Source: Arenicola marina
Taxonomy: Eukaryota > Annelida > Polychaeta > Arenicolidae
Length of the DNA stretch: 64,000 nucleotides
Assembly: GCA_964019135.1 (NCBI GenBank)
Contig: OZ025260.1
Span: 31,552,254-31,616,253, forward strand
Direction of reading: 5' to 3'
Shown: one piece after another, positions 11,891 to 24,672 of the stretch
How the letters are laid out: each line of letters starts with the position of its first letter
Position numbering within the stretch: position 1 is the first letter of the stretch
Made by a program: the position numbers and the translations under genes
The notes under the pieces: model-generated
What the model saw: only the letters and a program-made list of their open reading frames with translations
Database searches by the model: none
Told to the model about the DNA's origin: nothing

Positions 11891-12150
11891 GTCTCAGTGC
11901 GGCCGTTACACTGCCAGACTGCGGCCGTTACCCTGCCAGACTGCGGCCGTTACACTGCCAGACGGCGGCCGTTACACTGTCAGACTGCGGCCGTTACACT
12001 GCCAGACTGCGGCCGTTACACTGCCAGACTGCGGCCGTTACACTGTCAGACTGCGGCCGTTACACTGCCAGACTGCGGCCGTTACACTGACAGACTGCGG
12101 CAGTTACACTGCCAGACTGCGGCCGTTACACTGCCAGACTGCAGCCGTAA
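11891..12150. repeat. 22-bp minisatellite GCGGCCGTTACACTGCCAGA-type, about 12 copies
   Basis: Very regular 22-bp units (GCGGCCGTTACACTGCCAGA plus CT), with single-base variants at the CC/TC position. It abuts the preceding array. Confidence 0.93.
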
Positions 12151-13231
12151 TACGGCTCAAAAGTTTTTAACGGCAGTATAATTTGCGGTGAAACGACGGT
12201 TCTAGATACCGGAAAGAAGCCCACATAACGATATTAATCTACGAAAAACAGTTATTAACCGAGTGGAAATAACACGTTAATATTGAAGTCAAATAGCAGT
12301 AATATTCAACTAAATATTAAAGCCAAATAGCAGCAAAATTCAACTACATATTTAGCAAAATGCTGGGAGCGCAATTAGTGGCTTCTTATCTTGAATAACT
12401 AACCAGAAAACCATGTGACGTTTAAAAGCGGTATAAACATTCTAGCGGGCCACGTCACTAATGGCACGGTCGTTAAGCACCTGTTTCTGGCAGGCGCGGA
12501 TCCAGGAATTTGAAAAAGGGGGGTGGGCAAAATTGTGACCGGGGGAGGGCTCTAAATAAAATTGCGAGGGGGCGATCCATTTTTTGACGACCGGGGGTGG
12601 GGGAGGGAGGGGGGGGGGGTCCACCCCACTTTAGATAGCGTTCATTCTTAAATTTTGCGTTGAAAAACGGTATTCTTCCTCCAAAAAAGGAAGGGGGGAG
12701 TCACAGATATATGGTCTTTATAACTACGATATCGATAACTTTGTGACATCAAAGGGTAGTGTATTTATTTTGAGACAACAGCTCCTCAGGATATGTCATA
12801 GATAATACCAAGCCACTGCCACGTGCATTTATGTGCACTTAGTTATTACTGTTTGGAATGGTGATATTGGACCACTTTCAAGGGTTTTCATTAAAAGAGG
12901 TGTCGCAAATATAAAATAAATGACGATAGGGTGGCAATATGCAAAACAGTGCTTGTGACATTGTAATTGACACATGTCAATTGGTGTTATATGATATATT
13001 TTTTTATTCATTTGTACAAAGCGCTACTATGACATCAATATACACAATTTTGTATGGGCGAGAAATGTACAAACAAGAACAGATCCCAGATTCTGATTTT
13101 CATTTAAGCATAGACTGGACGGCGCCACTTTGAAATCGCCAATTAATTACAGCACAATTAGCAGAGCGCGATTTCACAGTTAAGACGCCTTTCGTTGTCG
13201 CCGTTATGGTTTCATTATGATGTGAACAGGA
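12151..13231. other. Non-coding stretch with a G-rich repeat copy
   Basis: AT-rich unique sequence. A copy of the G-rich dispersed repeat sits at about 12490-12640 (GCGCGGATCCAGGAATTTG, TGTGACCGGGG). TTTATT at 13003-13008 reads AATAAA on the minus strand, a candidate poly(A) signal about 470 bp after the ROCO stop codon. Confidence 0.5.
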
Positions 13232-13406
13232 CGGCGTCATGATGATGTCATTAAGGCGTCATTATGACGTCATTAAGGCGTCATTATGACGTCGCTAAGG
13301 CGTCATGATGACGTAACTAATGCGTCATAATGACGTCCCTAAGCCGACATAATGTCGTCATTAAAGCGTTATAGTGACGTCACTAAGACCTTATTATAAC
13401 GTCGCC
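13232..13406. repeat. 22-bp array rich in CRE sites (TGACGTCA)
   Basis: About eight degenerate 22-bp units of the form GCGTCATTATGACGTCACTA plus AG. Perfect palindromic TGACGTCA, the CREB/ATF site, occurs at 13265-13272 and 13375-13382, and near-matches occur in most other units. It lies 70 bp beyond the stop codon of the minus-strand ROCO gene. Confidence 0.8.
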
Positions 13407-13474
13407 AAAATGCCATGAAATCTACGCCCAGACAACGCCTAGACGCGGTTCTGTATACGGCGAGTGCCGCCGCC

Positions 13475-16400
13475 TCACGCGCGACTCTCCACGTAAGCCT
13501 GGACGCTGGAGTCGGCGGCTCCCAGCGTGAGCACCCTCAGCTGGCGGTAGTGGTCGCCGCACAGCCACAGCAGGTTGTCGCCGTAACGCAGCCTGCGCAG
13601 CGCCCCGAACACCGCCGCCTTGTCCACCACGTGCAGCTGCCGACGCAGCTCCTCTCTGCGCAGCTGGGCGGCTCGCTGGAGGATCTCGTGGTTCAGCGTC
13701 TCGGCGGCGAGCGCATGCGTGGCGTTGACGGCTGCGCGGCATGCCGGGAACTTCCGGCTGAGGTCCTCGAGGAGGTCGTCGACCTTGGCCGTCACGGCCT
13801 CGGTGCGCCCCGCCCAGGGGGACGAGACGGTGGAACCAGCCAGGTGGCTCAGGAGCCGCATCACGCGGATCACGTGATCGCCGAAGGTAGTCATGAACTC
13901 GGCGGGTTCCTTGAGGCGGTAACCAGGTGACGACGTCACGTGGTAGCCGTCGGGGAATTCGCAGAGCAGGTGGACCGCGTAGCCGTCTGGTATTAAGCTG
14001 GAGGCGGACAGGTGGAGGTCGCTATCGGGGGAGGTCCCCCCAGAGCTGACCGGGTGGACGATGAAGAGCTTGGGGCATCCGCTGAAGTCGTGACTGTCCT
14101 TTGCGGATTTCGGCCGCAAGGTGGCCATGGGGGTCAGAGAGTCGCCTACGACGCCGATTAAAGCGCTCCGGGCGTTGGGGATCACGTGCGCATTGTTGCA
14201 GACCAGCTTCTGCCCCTGCGACTCCTTGCTGCTGCTGCCCCCCGGCTGTTGCTGCTGCTGCAGGTGCTTGAGGTTGAACTTGTGCGGGGACCTCGATTGC
14301 TGTAAGTAGCAGCCGGCGCACAGCAAGGTGTCCAGCTCCACCCGCGCCATGCCCTCAAACTGGCCGGCGACCTTCTGCAGGAGGCGGTTCAGCCTCGGCA
14401 GGAGGCAGCACGGCGCCGGGCCCCGCACCGTCACCTGGATTGCCCGGATGTGAGCCAGCAGCTCCACCAACACCTGGTGCGCACGCCGCGTCGGCTCCGG
14501 GGCGACCCCGCCGCCGCCGCCGTTGGTCCCGCTGCGCCCCTCGCTACACGACTTACAGCCGACAGCATCCACCGCGAGCCAGTCGAGGATTTTATTGGCG
14601 AAGTAGGCTGGTTTTCGGTCATCGCCGGCGTCCTCATCCCCGCCCCCGCCCCCCTCCCCACCCCCGGGGTGACGACCTTCAGTCGGCGGCGCCCGCCGTC
14701 GGTAGATGGCGACTAGCAGGGAGCTGAAGAAGGGCGGCGGGATCATGGAGGGGAAGGTCACCCGGTACGTGACCTGGCGCTGACCTTTGGCCGGCACCGG
14801 TGGCCAGAGATTGTCATCCGGGTCCCCGAGAGGCAGCTTGCAGGGGAAGAGCTCCTTGTCGGTGCCGCTGACCGGCAAACAGATCCCGAAATGGCGCAGG
14901 AGCGTGAGCAGCTGGCGGTCATCCGAGTGACCGGCCGCCCGCCAGATGGCGCTCAGCGCCGCCCGGTCCACTAACCCGTTATGGTCTATCGCCGTCTGGC
15001 GGTAGGACACGATGGAGGAGAAGGTGGAGGCCAGCCACTGCGGATCCAGGATCACCGTGTCCTTCAACTCCTCTAGCTGCGGGAAGTACAGGACGTGTCC
15101 TTGCGCCTTCAGGAACTGAAGCAGCTGACTGAGCTCCGTGTCGGACGCGCCGTGCGCCGCGGCGATCCGGGAGACCTCCTCGCGGCTGGCGGCGGCGTTG
15201 TTCGGATGCAGCAGGATATGATTCTGGAGCGACTTCTGGACGTCGGCCCAGCGCCGGGGGATCTCGGGACTCGTCCGGATCAGGCGTCGGGAGAGCTCGG
15301 CGATGGCGTCCTTCAGGTGTTGGATGCTCTGGTTGGTGTTGGCCTGTAGGAGGCTGGTGTTTCCGACCGACTTAACACTGCTCACCTCGTAGTAACCCAC
15401 GATATGTGGGAAGGATACGGCGCTTCCGGGCGGGCCGTCAGCGAACGACGTCTCCTCATCCAGCGACGCCGTGTCCTCGAACCCCAGGTTGACGAATCCA
15501 GAAGACCCGGTCCCGGACAGCCGCCGCAGACACTTGGAGTCGGACTGGCAGAGCAGGCAGTCCTGGAGCCTCTCTGCCTTGGAGAAGTAACGTCTGTGGT
15601 GGTGACGAGCGCTGACCAGCAGGGACCGCAGCAGGTCCCAGATCTGCTGGTAGTCGTCGCGGGTGAGGGCCGGGTGGTCGGCGTGCGTGCCCACGATCAC
15701 CACCTGAGCGCTGGGCACCTTGCTGAAGATATACTGCAGCCAGAGCTGGAGCCTGCCCAACAGGAAATGGGACTTCTCCACCGTGGCCAGGCAGTATTCG
15801 CTGAGGTTGAAGCAGGCCAGGTACAGCGCCCCCTGGGTGATGAAGAAGTTGTGCGTCTCGTTGAAATCGACGTCGCCACCGCAGTCGAAACACCGCAAGG
15901 TCATCCCGTCGAGGTGAATGTCCTTGACCTCTATGCCGTCCGTCTTGGGGGTGTCGGGTCTACGGGTGACGAGCCAGAAGGTCTTCCTCAGGGCGCCCAG
16001 CAGCGTCGTCTTGCCAACGCCTTCCTGGCCGACCAACACCAGCTTGACGGTGGTATTGGGCACGGGGTCCGTCTGCAAGGCCTCCAGGTAACACCTCACC
16101 TCGTCGGGCCGCTGCGGGAAGTCCACCGGGATATTATGAAGGGGATTACTGTGGAAGATGATCCGGTTGAGGCCGGCCAATGTCGAGATAGACGTCGGTA
16201 GGCACGACAGTTTGTTGTCATTGACGACCAAGGATTGGAGCTTGGTGAGGAGCCCCACGTCATGGGGGAGCTCCACGAGGCCGTTATGATCGCAGTGCAG
16301 CTCCTCCAGCGCCGCGCACTGGATCAGCTGACGCGGCAGTCGCTTAATCCGGTTATGGCTACAATCCAGAGTCACCAGGCACCCGGTGACGTCCCCCAGA

Positions 16401-19400
16401 TCCCGCGGCAGGCCCTTCAGGCAATTGTTAGCGCACCGCAGCGTCTTTAACTTCCCGCAATCCCGGAGCGCTTCCGGCAGCTCCTGGAGTCGGTTGTACC
16501 GGACGTCCAGCAGCTCCAGGGTGCGCAGCGCTCCCAGATCCAGACGGACCAGGTCGCAGGAGACCAGGATGAGGTGGCGCAGATGTCCGTACCCCGCCAC
16601 GTCCATCAGGCGGCAAGCCGTGTTGAGCACCGTCAGCGACTGGCTCTTCGCCTTGCTCTCGAACCGCTGGAAGTTCTTCATGTTCGTCTCGCCGACGGTG
16701 TTGATGAAAAAGGCGTGCTGGACCGGCACGTCCAGGACGCTGTACAGGAAGATGGCCAGGTCCTCCGACTGCTGGCCGTGGGTGATCAGGATGTTCAGAA
16801 CCGTGGCGCCTCGCTTCTGGAACGGCTTGAGCTCGGTGCAGGACGCCACCTTCTGGACCGTGTAGGTGTTGGTGTCCCTCTTGTGGGCGCGGAGCAGCAC
16901 GAACGGATCTCTCGACTGCGGCATGCATGCAGGGCAAAAAGAAAGATAGGTGTTATTTTGATAACTAAGAGGTATATCTATACAAATGTAAATGGAAACA
17001 TACTCTCCCAAATCTAAAAGGCGCGAGCAGCAACATGAGATATAATTACCATATGGAGAAAATGACCATGCAGAGTCAAGTAAAGACCAGCACAGATATC
17101 GGGCAAACCTCCATAGAACGTGGCCGCCAATAATGCACGGATTACTGTGATCAGTACGATGGAGTGTCTTAAATGCGATTTACATTTACGTCTTTTGTCT
17201 AATGTGAACTAAAAAAACCAAAACACAGAGATAGATCCATCTACATCATCTAAATATGAACATAGAAGTGGTATTCAACGAAGCCAAAAGAATGCTACAT
17301 ATATAAATATATATCTTGCATAGCATGATATCACACACAGGGTCTTGCCACTTGTTACGGTCCAAAAGCAAATAACGACGTCACATCCAATGAAGAAATA
17401 AATCTTTATGTTTATCATAAGGCGCTCCCATAATGACATCATTTTGATTACGTCATAACAACCAGTGACGAGATCTTTTTTTATCACAGTATATGTTTGA
17501 AGATGGATGCGGCACACGGGCGGGGAATGGGGGAGGGGGGTATGTCACTGTTTCTGCGTGATCGACCTCAGCAAGGTGGATGGCTGCTGAGGGCAACCGC
17601 GCCACCTACCCGGTTGTCGACTAAGGGTGACCGCACCACCTAGCTACCCGGTTGTCGACTGAGGGTGACCGCACCACCTAACCGGTGGTCGACTGAGAGT
17701 GACCCCACCACCTACTCGGTTGTCGACTGAGGGTAACCCCACCACCTACCCGGTTGTCGACTGAGGGTGACCCCACAACCTACCCGGTTGTCGACTGAGG
17801 GTGACCCCACTACCTACCCGGTTGTCGACTGAGAGTGACCCCACCACCTATCCGCTTGTCGACTGAGGGTAACCCCACCACCTACCCGGTTGTCGACTGA
17901 GGGTGACCGCACCACCTCCCCGGTGGTCGACTGAGGGTGACCCCACCACCTACCCGGTTGTCGACTGAGGGTAACCCCACCACCTACCCGGTTGTCGACT
18001 GAGGGTGACCCCACCACCTACCCGGTTGTCGACTGAGGGTGACCGCACCACCTAACCGGTGGTCGACTGAGGGTGACCCCACCACCTACCCGGTTGTCGA
18101 CTGAGGGTGACACCACCACCTACCCGGTTGTCGACTGAGGGTGACCCCACCACCTACCCGGTTGTCGACTGAGGGTGACCCCACCACCTACCCGGTTGTC
18201 GACTGAGGGTGACCCCACCACCTACCCGGTGGTCGACTAAGGGTGACCCCACCACCTACCCGGTTGTCGACTGAGGGTGACCCCACCACCTACCCGGTTG
18301 TCGACTGAGGGTGACCCCACAACCTACCCGGTTGTCGACTGAGGTTGACCCCACCACCTACCCGGTTGTCGACTGAGGGTGACCCCACCACCTAACCGGT
18401 GGTCGACTGAGGGTGACCCCACCACCTACCCGGTTGTCGACTGAGGGTGATCCCACCACCTACCCGGTTGTCGACTGAGGGTGACCCCACCACCTACCCG
18501 GTTGTCCACTGAGGGTGACCCCACCACCTACCCGGTGGTCGACTGAGGGTGACACCACCACCTAACCGGTGGTCGACTGAGGGTGACCCCACCACCTACC
18601 CGGTTGTCGACTGAGGGTGACCCCACCACCTAACCGGTTGTCGACTGAGGGTGACCCCACCACCTACCCGGTTGTCGACTGAGGGTGACCCCACAACCTA
18701 CCCGGTTGTCGACTGAGGGTGACCCCACTACCTACCCGGTTGTCGACTGAGAGTGACCCCACCACCTATCCGCTTGTCGACTGAGGGTAACCCCACCACC
18801 TACCCGGTTGTCGACTGAGGGTGACCGCACCACCTCCCCGGTGGTCGACTGAGGGTGACCCCACCACCTACCCGGTTGTCGACTGAGGGTAACCCCACCA
18901 CCTACCCGGTTGTCGACTGAGGGTGACCCCACCACCTACCCGGTTGTCGACTGAGGGTGACCGCACCACCTAACCGGTGGTCGACTGAGGGTGACCCCAC
19001 CACCTACCCGGTTGTCGACTGAGGGTGACACCACCACCTACCCGGTTGTCGACTGAGGGTGACCCCACCACCTACCCGGTTGTCGACTGAGGGTGACCCC
19101 ACCACCTACCCGGTTGTCGACTGAGGGTGACCCCACCACCTACCCGGTGGTCGACTAAGGGTGACCCCACCACCTACCCGGTTGTCGACTGAGGGTGACC
19201 CCACCACCTACCCGGTTGTCGACTGAGGGTGACCCCACAACCTACCCGGTTGTCGACTGAGGTTGACCCCACCACCTACCCGGTTGTCGACTGAGGGTGA
19301 CCCCACCACCTAACCGGTGGTCGACTGAGGGTGACCCCACCACCTACCCGGTTGTCGACTGAGGGTGATCCCACCACCTACCCGGTTGTCGACTGAGGGT

Positions 19401-21160
19401 GACCCCACCACCTACCCGGTTGTCCACTGAGGGTGACCCCACCACCTACCCGGTGGTCGACTGAGGGTGACACCACCACCTAACCGGTGGTCGACTGAGG
19501 GTGACCCCACCACCTACCCGGTTGTCGACTGAGGGTGACCCCACCACCTAACCGGTTGTCGACTGAGGGTGACCCCACCACCTACCCGGTTGTCCACTGA
19601 GGGTGACCCCACCACCTACCCGGTGGTCGACTGAGGGTGACACCACCACCTAACCGGTGGTCGACTGAGGGTGACCCCACCACCTACCCGGTTGTCGACT
19701 GAGGGTGACCCCACCACCTAACCGGTTGTCCACTGGGGGTGACCCCACCACCTACCCGGTTGTCGACGGAGTGCATGTAGTCCAGGAGGACGCCCACTGT
19801 ACCAGTGGTGTTGTAATCCACAGCCACCGACAGCGCATCGTCGCCTTTCTGAAAGGGGCAACCAGAATCAAGGTTAATTGCAGCGTAAAAACCTGCCTGA
19901 CCGACCGATTCCCTTATCTGGTCGTCTCACTAGTCCAATCGCCTCTCTAATCTGCTCGTCTTACAAATCCGGTCCTCTCACTAATTCGATCTTCTCTCCA
20001 ATCCGGTCGTCTCACTAATCCGGTCACCCCCTCATCCGGTCATCTCATTAATTCGATCGCCTCTCTATCCGGTCGTCTCACTAATCCGGTCGCCTCCCTC
20101 ATCCGGTCATCTCACTAATCCGGTCGCCTCCCTCATCCGGCCGTCTCACTATTTCGATCGCCTCTCTATCCGGTCGTCTCACTAATCCGATCGCCTTCCT
20201 AATCCGGTCACCTCACCATTCCGATATCGCATACTTAAACCGGTCGTCTCACTAATCCGATCATCTCCCTGATTCGGTCGTCTCCCTAACCCTATCGCCT
20301 CCCTGATTCGATAGTTCAATCAACACGCGTATCAAAAGAAACAACCGACCTCATAGGTCGGACCAATGGAGATACAAGTAGCTGTAACACCCAGGCTTGT
20401 CGTCCCCAGAGAAGGCACCATGTGCTCAGTTTTATGTGCACATATATTCGTGGGCAACTGACCTTGTTCCTTGCTTCAATGTCTGCTCCGCGGAGTAATA
20501 GGTAACGAGTCAGTCTGGAGCGTCCCCCAGCGGCCGCTCTGTGAAGTGCAGTGTTTCCATTCTACAATTAAGGTACCAACGGAAGTGAGCATTACATATT
20601 TTTTCGCTCTGATCGAGGCATTATTTGCTATTTTGTATTAATGCTAAAAAAACTTCAGTTGCATAGCTTACAATTTGAATAATACATATATTGTGAATAA
20701 TATTATTTCTAACATTATTAATTTTAACAAATTTGTACTTTCTACATTAAAAAAAATGACATGATTTATTTTAAAATAAAGAAACTCCATTAATAACTCG
20801 CTATATTTGCTGTTGCCAAGGCGACCGTCTCACCTCGTCCTCCGTATTGATGTCCACACCTTGCTGCTTTATGAGGCGGCGAACCGTCTCTCCATCCCCA
20901 GCCTCCGCCGCGTCCCCCAGGCGCCGGCCGTCAGACTCGCTGGCCGAGCACCCCCGCGCCACCCGCCCCGCCGGTCCCGCCGTCCTCACACCCTCACTCG
21001 CGCCATTAGCGCCCGGCCGGGCTGGGCTGCCGGGGTCACGGGGTGTCCCTTCGCCGGTGCCGGGTCCGGGGGGTGTGCCCTCGCGGTAGGGGACCGCGGC
21101 ACCCGCAGGTCCTGGCACATCTCTGTCCTTTCTAAACTTGGAGGAAAGCCTCCTCAGCAT
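13475..21160 (-). CDS. ROCO protein: ankyrin-LRR-ROC-COR, MFHAS1-like
   Basis: The four coding exons are 21160-20834, 20561-20463, 19848-19756 and 16915-13475, all phase 0, giving 1319 aa. Residues 80-173 form ankyrin repeats (NGNTALHRAA, LLLRGADIEARNK) spread over exons 1-3. Residues 280-440 are LRRs (LDVRYNRLQELP, LDCSHNRIKRLP). Next comes a ROC GTPase with P-loop GQEGVGKTT (about 467), G3 FDCGGD and G4 VGTHAD, then a COR region (about 700-960). The C-terminus has Gly-rich and Gln-rich inserts. The 3441-bp last exon carries everything from the LRRs onward. No kinase follows COR, unlike LRRK1/2, which points to the MFHAS1-like ROCO class. Family members act as GTP-dependent scaffolds in signalling and innate immunity; the specific role is inferred only. 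The start at 21160 (MLRRLSSK) is preferred; an in-frame ATG at 21232 would add 24 residues. Introns 2 and 3 are full of minisatellites. Confidence 0.85.
17596..19770. repeat. 34-bp minisatellite, about 64 copies, seeded at an exon donor
   Basis: On the gene strand the unit is TCAGTCGACAACCGG, GTAGGTGGTGGGGTCACCC. The unit nearest the gene overlaps the last 15 bases of ROCO exon 3 and its donor (CGG|GTAGGT, edge 19756), so most units carry a copy of that 5' splice site. A block of 27 units is duplicated with a 918-bp offset (for example 17814-18017 equals 18732-18935). A 5-unit block near 19404 recurs at 19574. The array fills most of intron 3. Confidence 0.95.
19915..20315. repeat. Degenerate about 18-bp array, CCGGTCGTCTCACTAAT type
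   Basis: Repeated ATCCGGTCGTCTCACTAA and ATTCGATCGCCTCTCT motifs with frequent length changes fill ROCO intron 2 (19849-20462). It is much more diverged than the 34-bp array on the other side of exon 3, and so probably older. Confidence 0.8.
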
Positions 21161-24100
21161 CGCTTCGGGTCGGACGTTTTCAACTGCGCGTGTGACTCGA
21201 ATAAATCGATGTGCCTGAAAACCAGGAACCATAGAGTGGATATGATACTCTTTAAAAATGTTATTACCGTTGGAAAGCGGGGTGCGGGGGAGGGGGGCGT
21301 CAGGAGTGTAAGGATAAAAACTGCAGGGCAGGTCTCTCGTTTGTTTTATAAACGACCATAAGCGACGACGTCACTTCGTGCGGGCAAATTAATATGTCAA
21401 CCCTGCTTTGCAGCTTAAATTGACACATCTACAGGCGAAGTTCCCTTCAGATCTTTGCTTTCGACGAATATAATTGATAATTGATATTGATAATTCCATG
21501 GAATTATGACAAACAAAATTGCTCGCAATAAATAAACGGTACTCCACGCTAACAAGGTGCGGGGGGTGGGGCGCTGATGTAGACCACTGGGACCCACTTA
21601 AACAATGAAACCCCACTAACCCCCTCCCCCCCCCCACCCCTAGATCCGCCCTAGCAATATATATTATGTCACTGCCCCATTGACGTTCGGTGTCTTCACA
21701 TAGCGATGGCCCTGTTAGTACGGATGTTTCCTTAATAACCGGCGTGAGTCCCCTGTGAGCCTACCCCCCCCCCCCCCCCCCACCTCCCTGGCCAATAACC
21801 CTCGCTCACTGCATCCAAAACTGGACATGCGTATGCCATGGGGCCCCATTCAATATCAGAGCATTTTAACCCCAGATTGCCTCACCTTGTGAACTGGAGT
21901 CCCTTTCAGCAAGTCTTCGCCGTTGTTTGTCACTTCCTATAATAGTGTCTATAGGGTGTCGAGAATCGTGTTCATGTAGTCGACTATTGCAGGTGCGTGT
22001 TCTTCGCCCACACTCCGTGGAGGCCTGGTGTCTCATCCCAAAACATCACGACCCGCCCACCTCGAGACCACTAGTCTCAAGTCATGCATGGACTGCATAC
22101 TGATCGTTAAGACCGTTACCCACACACAATGTACTGTAAATACACTGACGTATATTCGGGTACGTACAGCTTGAACTTAAAGTCGTTCTGCTGGTGCATG
22201 ACTCAGACATTGGGGTACTCGAAGCGCGGCAGTGTGTACACATCTGTTCCGCTCAGGCGCATCTTAGCTCGAGTATATGGTATGTATATATATATATATA
22301 TATATACCCAATGCCAGTGTAAGTACGCCATCGTCAACATTGCACACTCCATAAATATAGAGTGTAATCATTCACTTCAGGAGATCTCAAGCCTGTACAG
22401 AAGCAGCACCGAATTATAAGCCACCCCAGTTCAAAAGTTACTTAATTTTACCAGCTATAGCTATAGACGTCTATTGCCTAGCTGGTTAGATCTTAGTTGT
22501 TTTAAGTTTGTTTTCAGTATGCAGGCATTTTTGCCATATATACTACAATACACGAGAACAGGTCCGCGCACCGCACGCACTCCAGCACGATTTCACTCGA
22601 CCTTTAATTGTATGCAAGCTTCCGCATTTTTCCGGCAGATCGTGCGTGGGCGAGAAGCCCCCCCCCCCCCTCCCCCTACAAAGCAAAAGAGAAAAAAAGA
22701 TTCCCGCGGTGGGGAATTCGTTATGCTTATTGAAATTGAGGAAATCAGATTTTCGCGAAGCATGTGCGCCAGCTTAAAAAAATGTTAAGAATTTAACAAA
22801 TTAACATGTTGTACTTTGACGAAAAAGGCCAGCTCGTACCTGTGGGTGTTCGGGGGTATCCCATGCAGAGCCTCCATTTCACACCTAAGATACGTACACT
22901 GTTGACATCGAGACCGAATGATACACTGCTGAACACAATAAGACACCTGTGGCAAACTTTTGCCAGTTTCGTAGTGACTGCCCCTCCCCCACTGACTAAC
23001 TCGCCTCTCCACCACCCCACCCCCTGACTAACTCGCCTCTCCACCCACTCCCCACACACACACCCTTGTCACTTTTTGGAACGTTGTGCCCCCCCCCCCC
23101 CCAACCCCCTCCCCTACATCTTTTAAAGCCTGATTTACCATGTGGAAAATACACGGGATGTTGACCACGAACGTAGATTTGGAGAGCGCTATAGTTCTAT
23201 AGGTTTAGATGTAGGCCCTATTTATATACATGTTACAGTAAGAGCGGCCAGCGAGTTTGCCTTGACCTTACATCAATTTCCCTTGGAAATCGAGCGTTAT
23301 ATCGGTCTATGTAAAAAGGAGAAGTGAATTGGAGTGGTGCTGGGTTACATTTAATGAGAAACTACCGTGACTGAAGCTGTCAGGGTGCTGACATTCACTA
23401 ACTTGTTCGCCACTGACCTTCCATCTGCAGCTGAATGGTCAGTATCACTGTATTGCATATAAATGGCAAGAAGTTCCGTTTTAAATATAGCGCACCGTAG
23501 GGCCCGAGCACGTTTCTAGTTTGCACACGCGGACGGATGCTTTTCATATTTTCATAGCTGACCCCCACCCCCACCCCAACACACACACACACCTCGGTTA
23601 TGGTTATTGTTGCCAGAATAACTTTCCTCTCATGTTATATCTAAAAAAAACGCCATTTTTCTTTGGTATCAAATGTATCCATAGAATTCACTACATGGAC
23701 GCTATGGCGAATTGACAAATGAAGGGTAGGCCTACAAACTTAAGGGTGGTGCTAAACTTGTATAACGCTGACCGTCTGACCCGCTGCTCGACCAGTGCAC
23801 CATGCATCTGGAGGTGGGGGTGGGGCACTAATATACAAATCTGGTGTGTGTGTGTGGGGGGGGGGGGCCGGGTCCCCCCTTGATACCTGAGAGAGCAAAA
23901 AATTATGATGAAAAAGATACCCTGTATATAGACATAGAGCGGAAATGGTAACTTGCGACCGGGGAGCCGCGGGTGGGGGTGTGCGGGGGGGGGGGGGGGT
24001 GTACTATGAAAGTGTGCCTTCGTAAAGAGAGTTTGCCGGGGAAAAAAATAAGCCGGGCAAGTACGTCTGCATGGAACTGCGACATATACAGATATAGCGG

Positions 24101-24672
24101 GTCAACGAAAAAAATACCCCTTCCACGAAAGTGCGGATTTTGGCGGTAAAACGCACCTTCCAAACGGATTTTTGCAGTGAAAATTGGGGGCTTTGCGGCG
24201 GAACCCGCCCCCCCCCCTCGCAAACCCAGACATATTTTAAGTACCCCCTTCCCCCCCTCCCCCAGCGACCACCACCATTTCCACGCGGCTATATACTTCG
24301 ATCAGCGGCTTGATGGACGCACTGCACCCCGGGATCTACCAACTCCCTTTAACTGGGCACCCGGCCTAATAGTTAGGTGTTAACCCCATTCAAATCCTAT
24401 CCCTCGGCATAATTCGGTTGTTTAATAATACTTACGCATGTGAATATTTTGCACTGTTAGAAAGAAAGCCGCAAAGAAAGGTAAGCTGAAGATTATATGC
24501 AAGCTGTGCCCACTGAAAACACATCATTTGCTACCGTGTAGCACTTTGGAGATGCTTTAATTATTTTAATCTTAGCTAAGGCTAAGAAACATATTTCTTG
24601 TCATTCTAATGTAAACCCCAAATATCGCTAGTGCCTACCCCCTCGGCCTCGCCCCGAGCCGAGGGCCTCGGC
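21161..24672. other. Intergenic stretch, no gene seen
   Basis: Upstream of the ROCO gene. It holds a TA microsatellite (22278-22306), poly(C) runs (about 21765-21781, 22660, 23088) and a degenerate copy of the G-rich repeat at 23850-24250 (TTGCGACCGGGG). A tRNA-like fragment near 24360-24410 is too weak to call. The ROCO promoter should lie near 21160-21400, but no element can be named. Confidence 0.5.

Noticed and set aside
15404-16201. 265-codon ORF on the plus strand opposite the ROCO exon
   Set aside because: Antisense shadow in GC-rich coding DNA. The minus-strand frame has LRR and GTPase motifs; this one has none.
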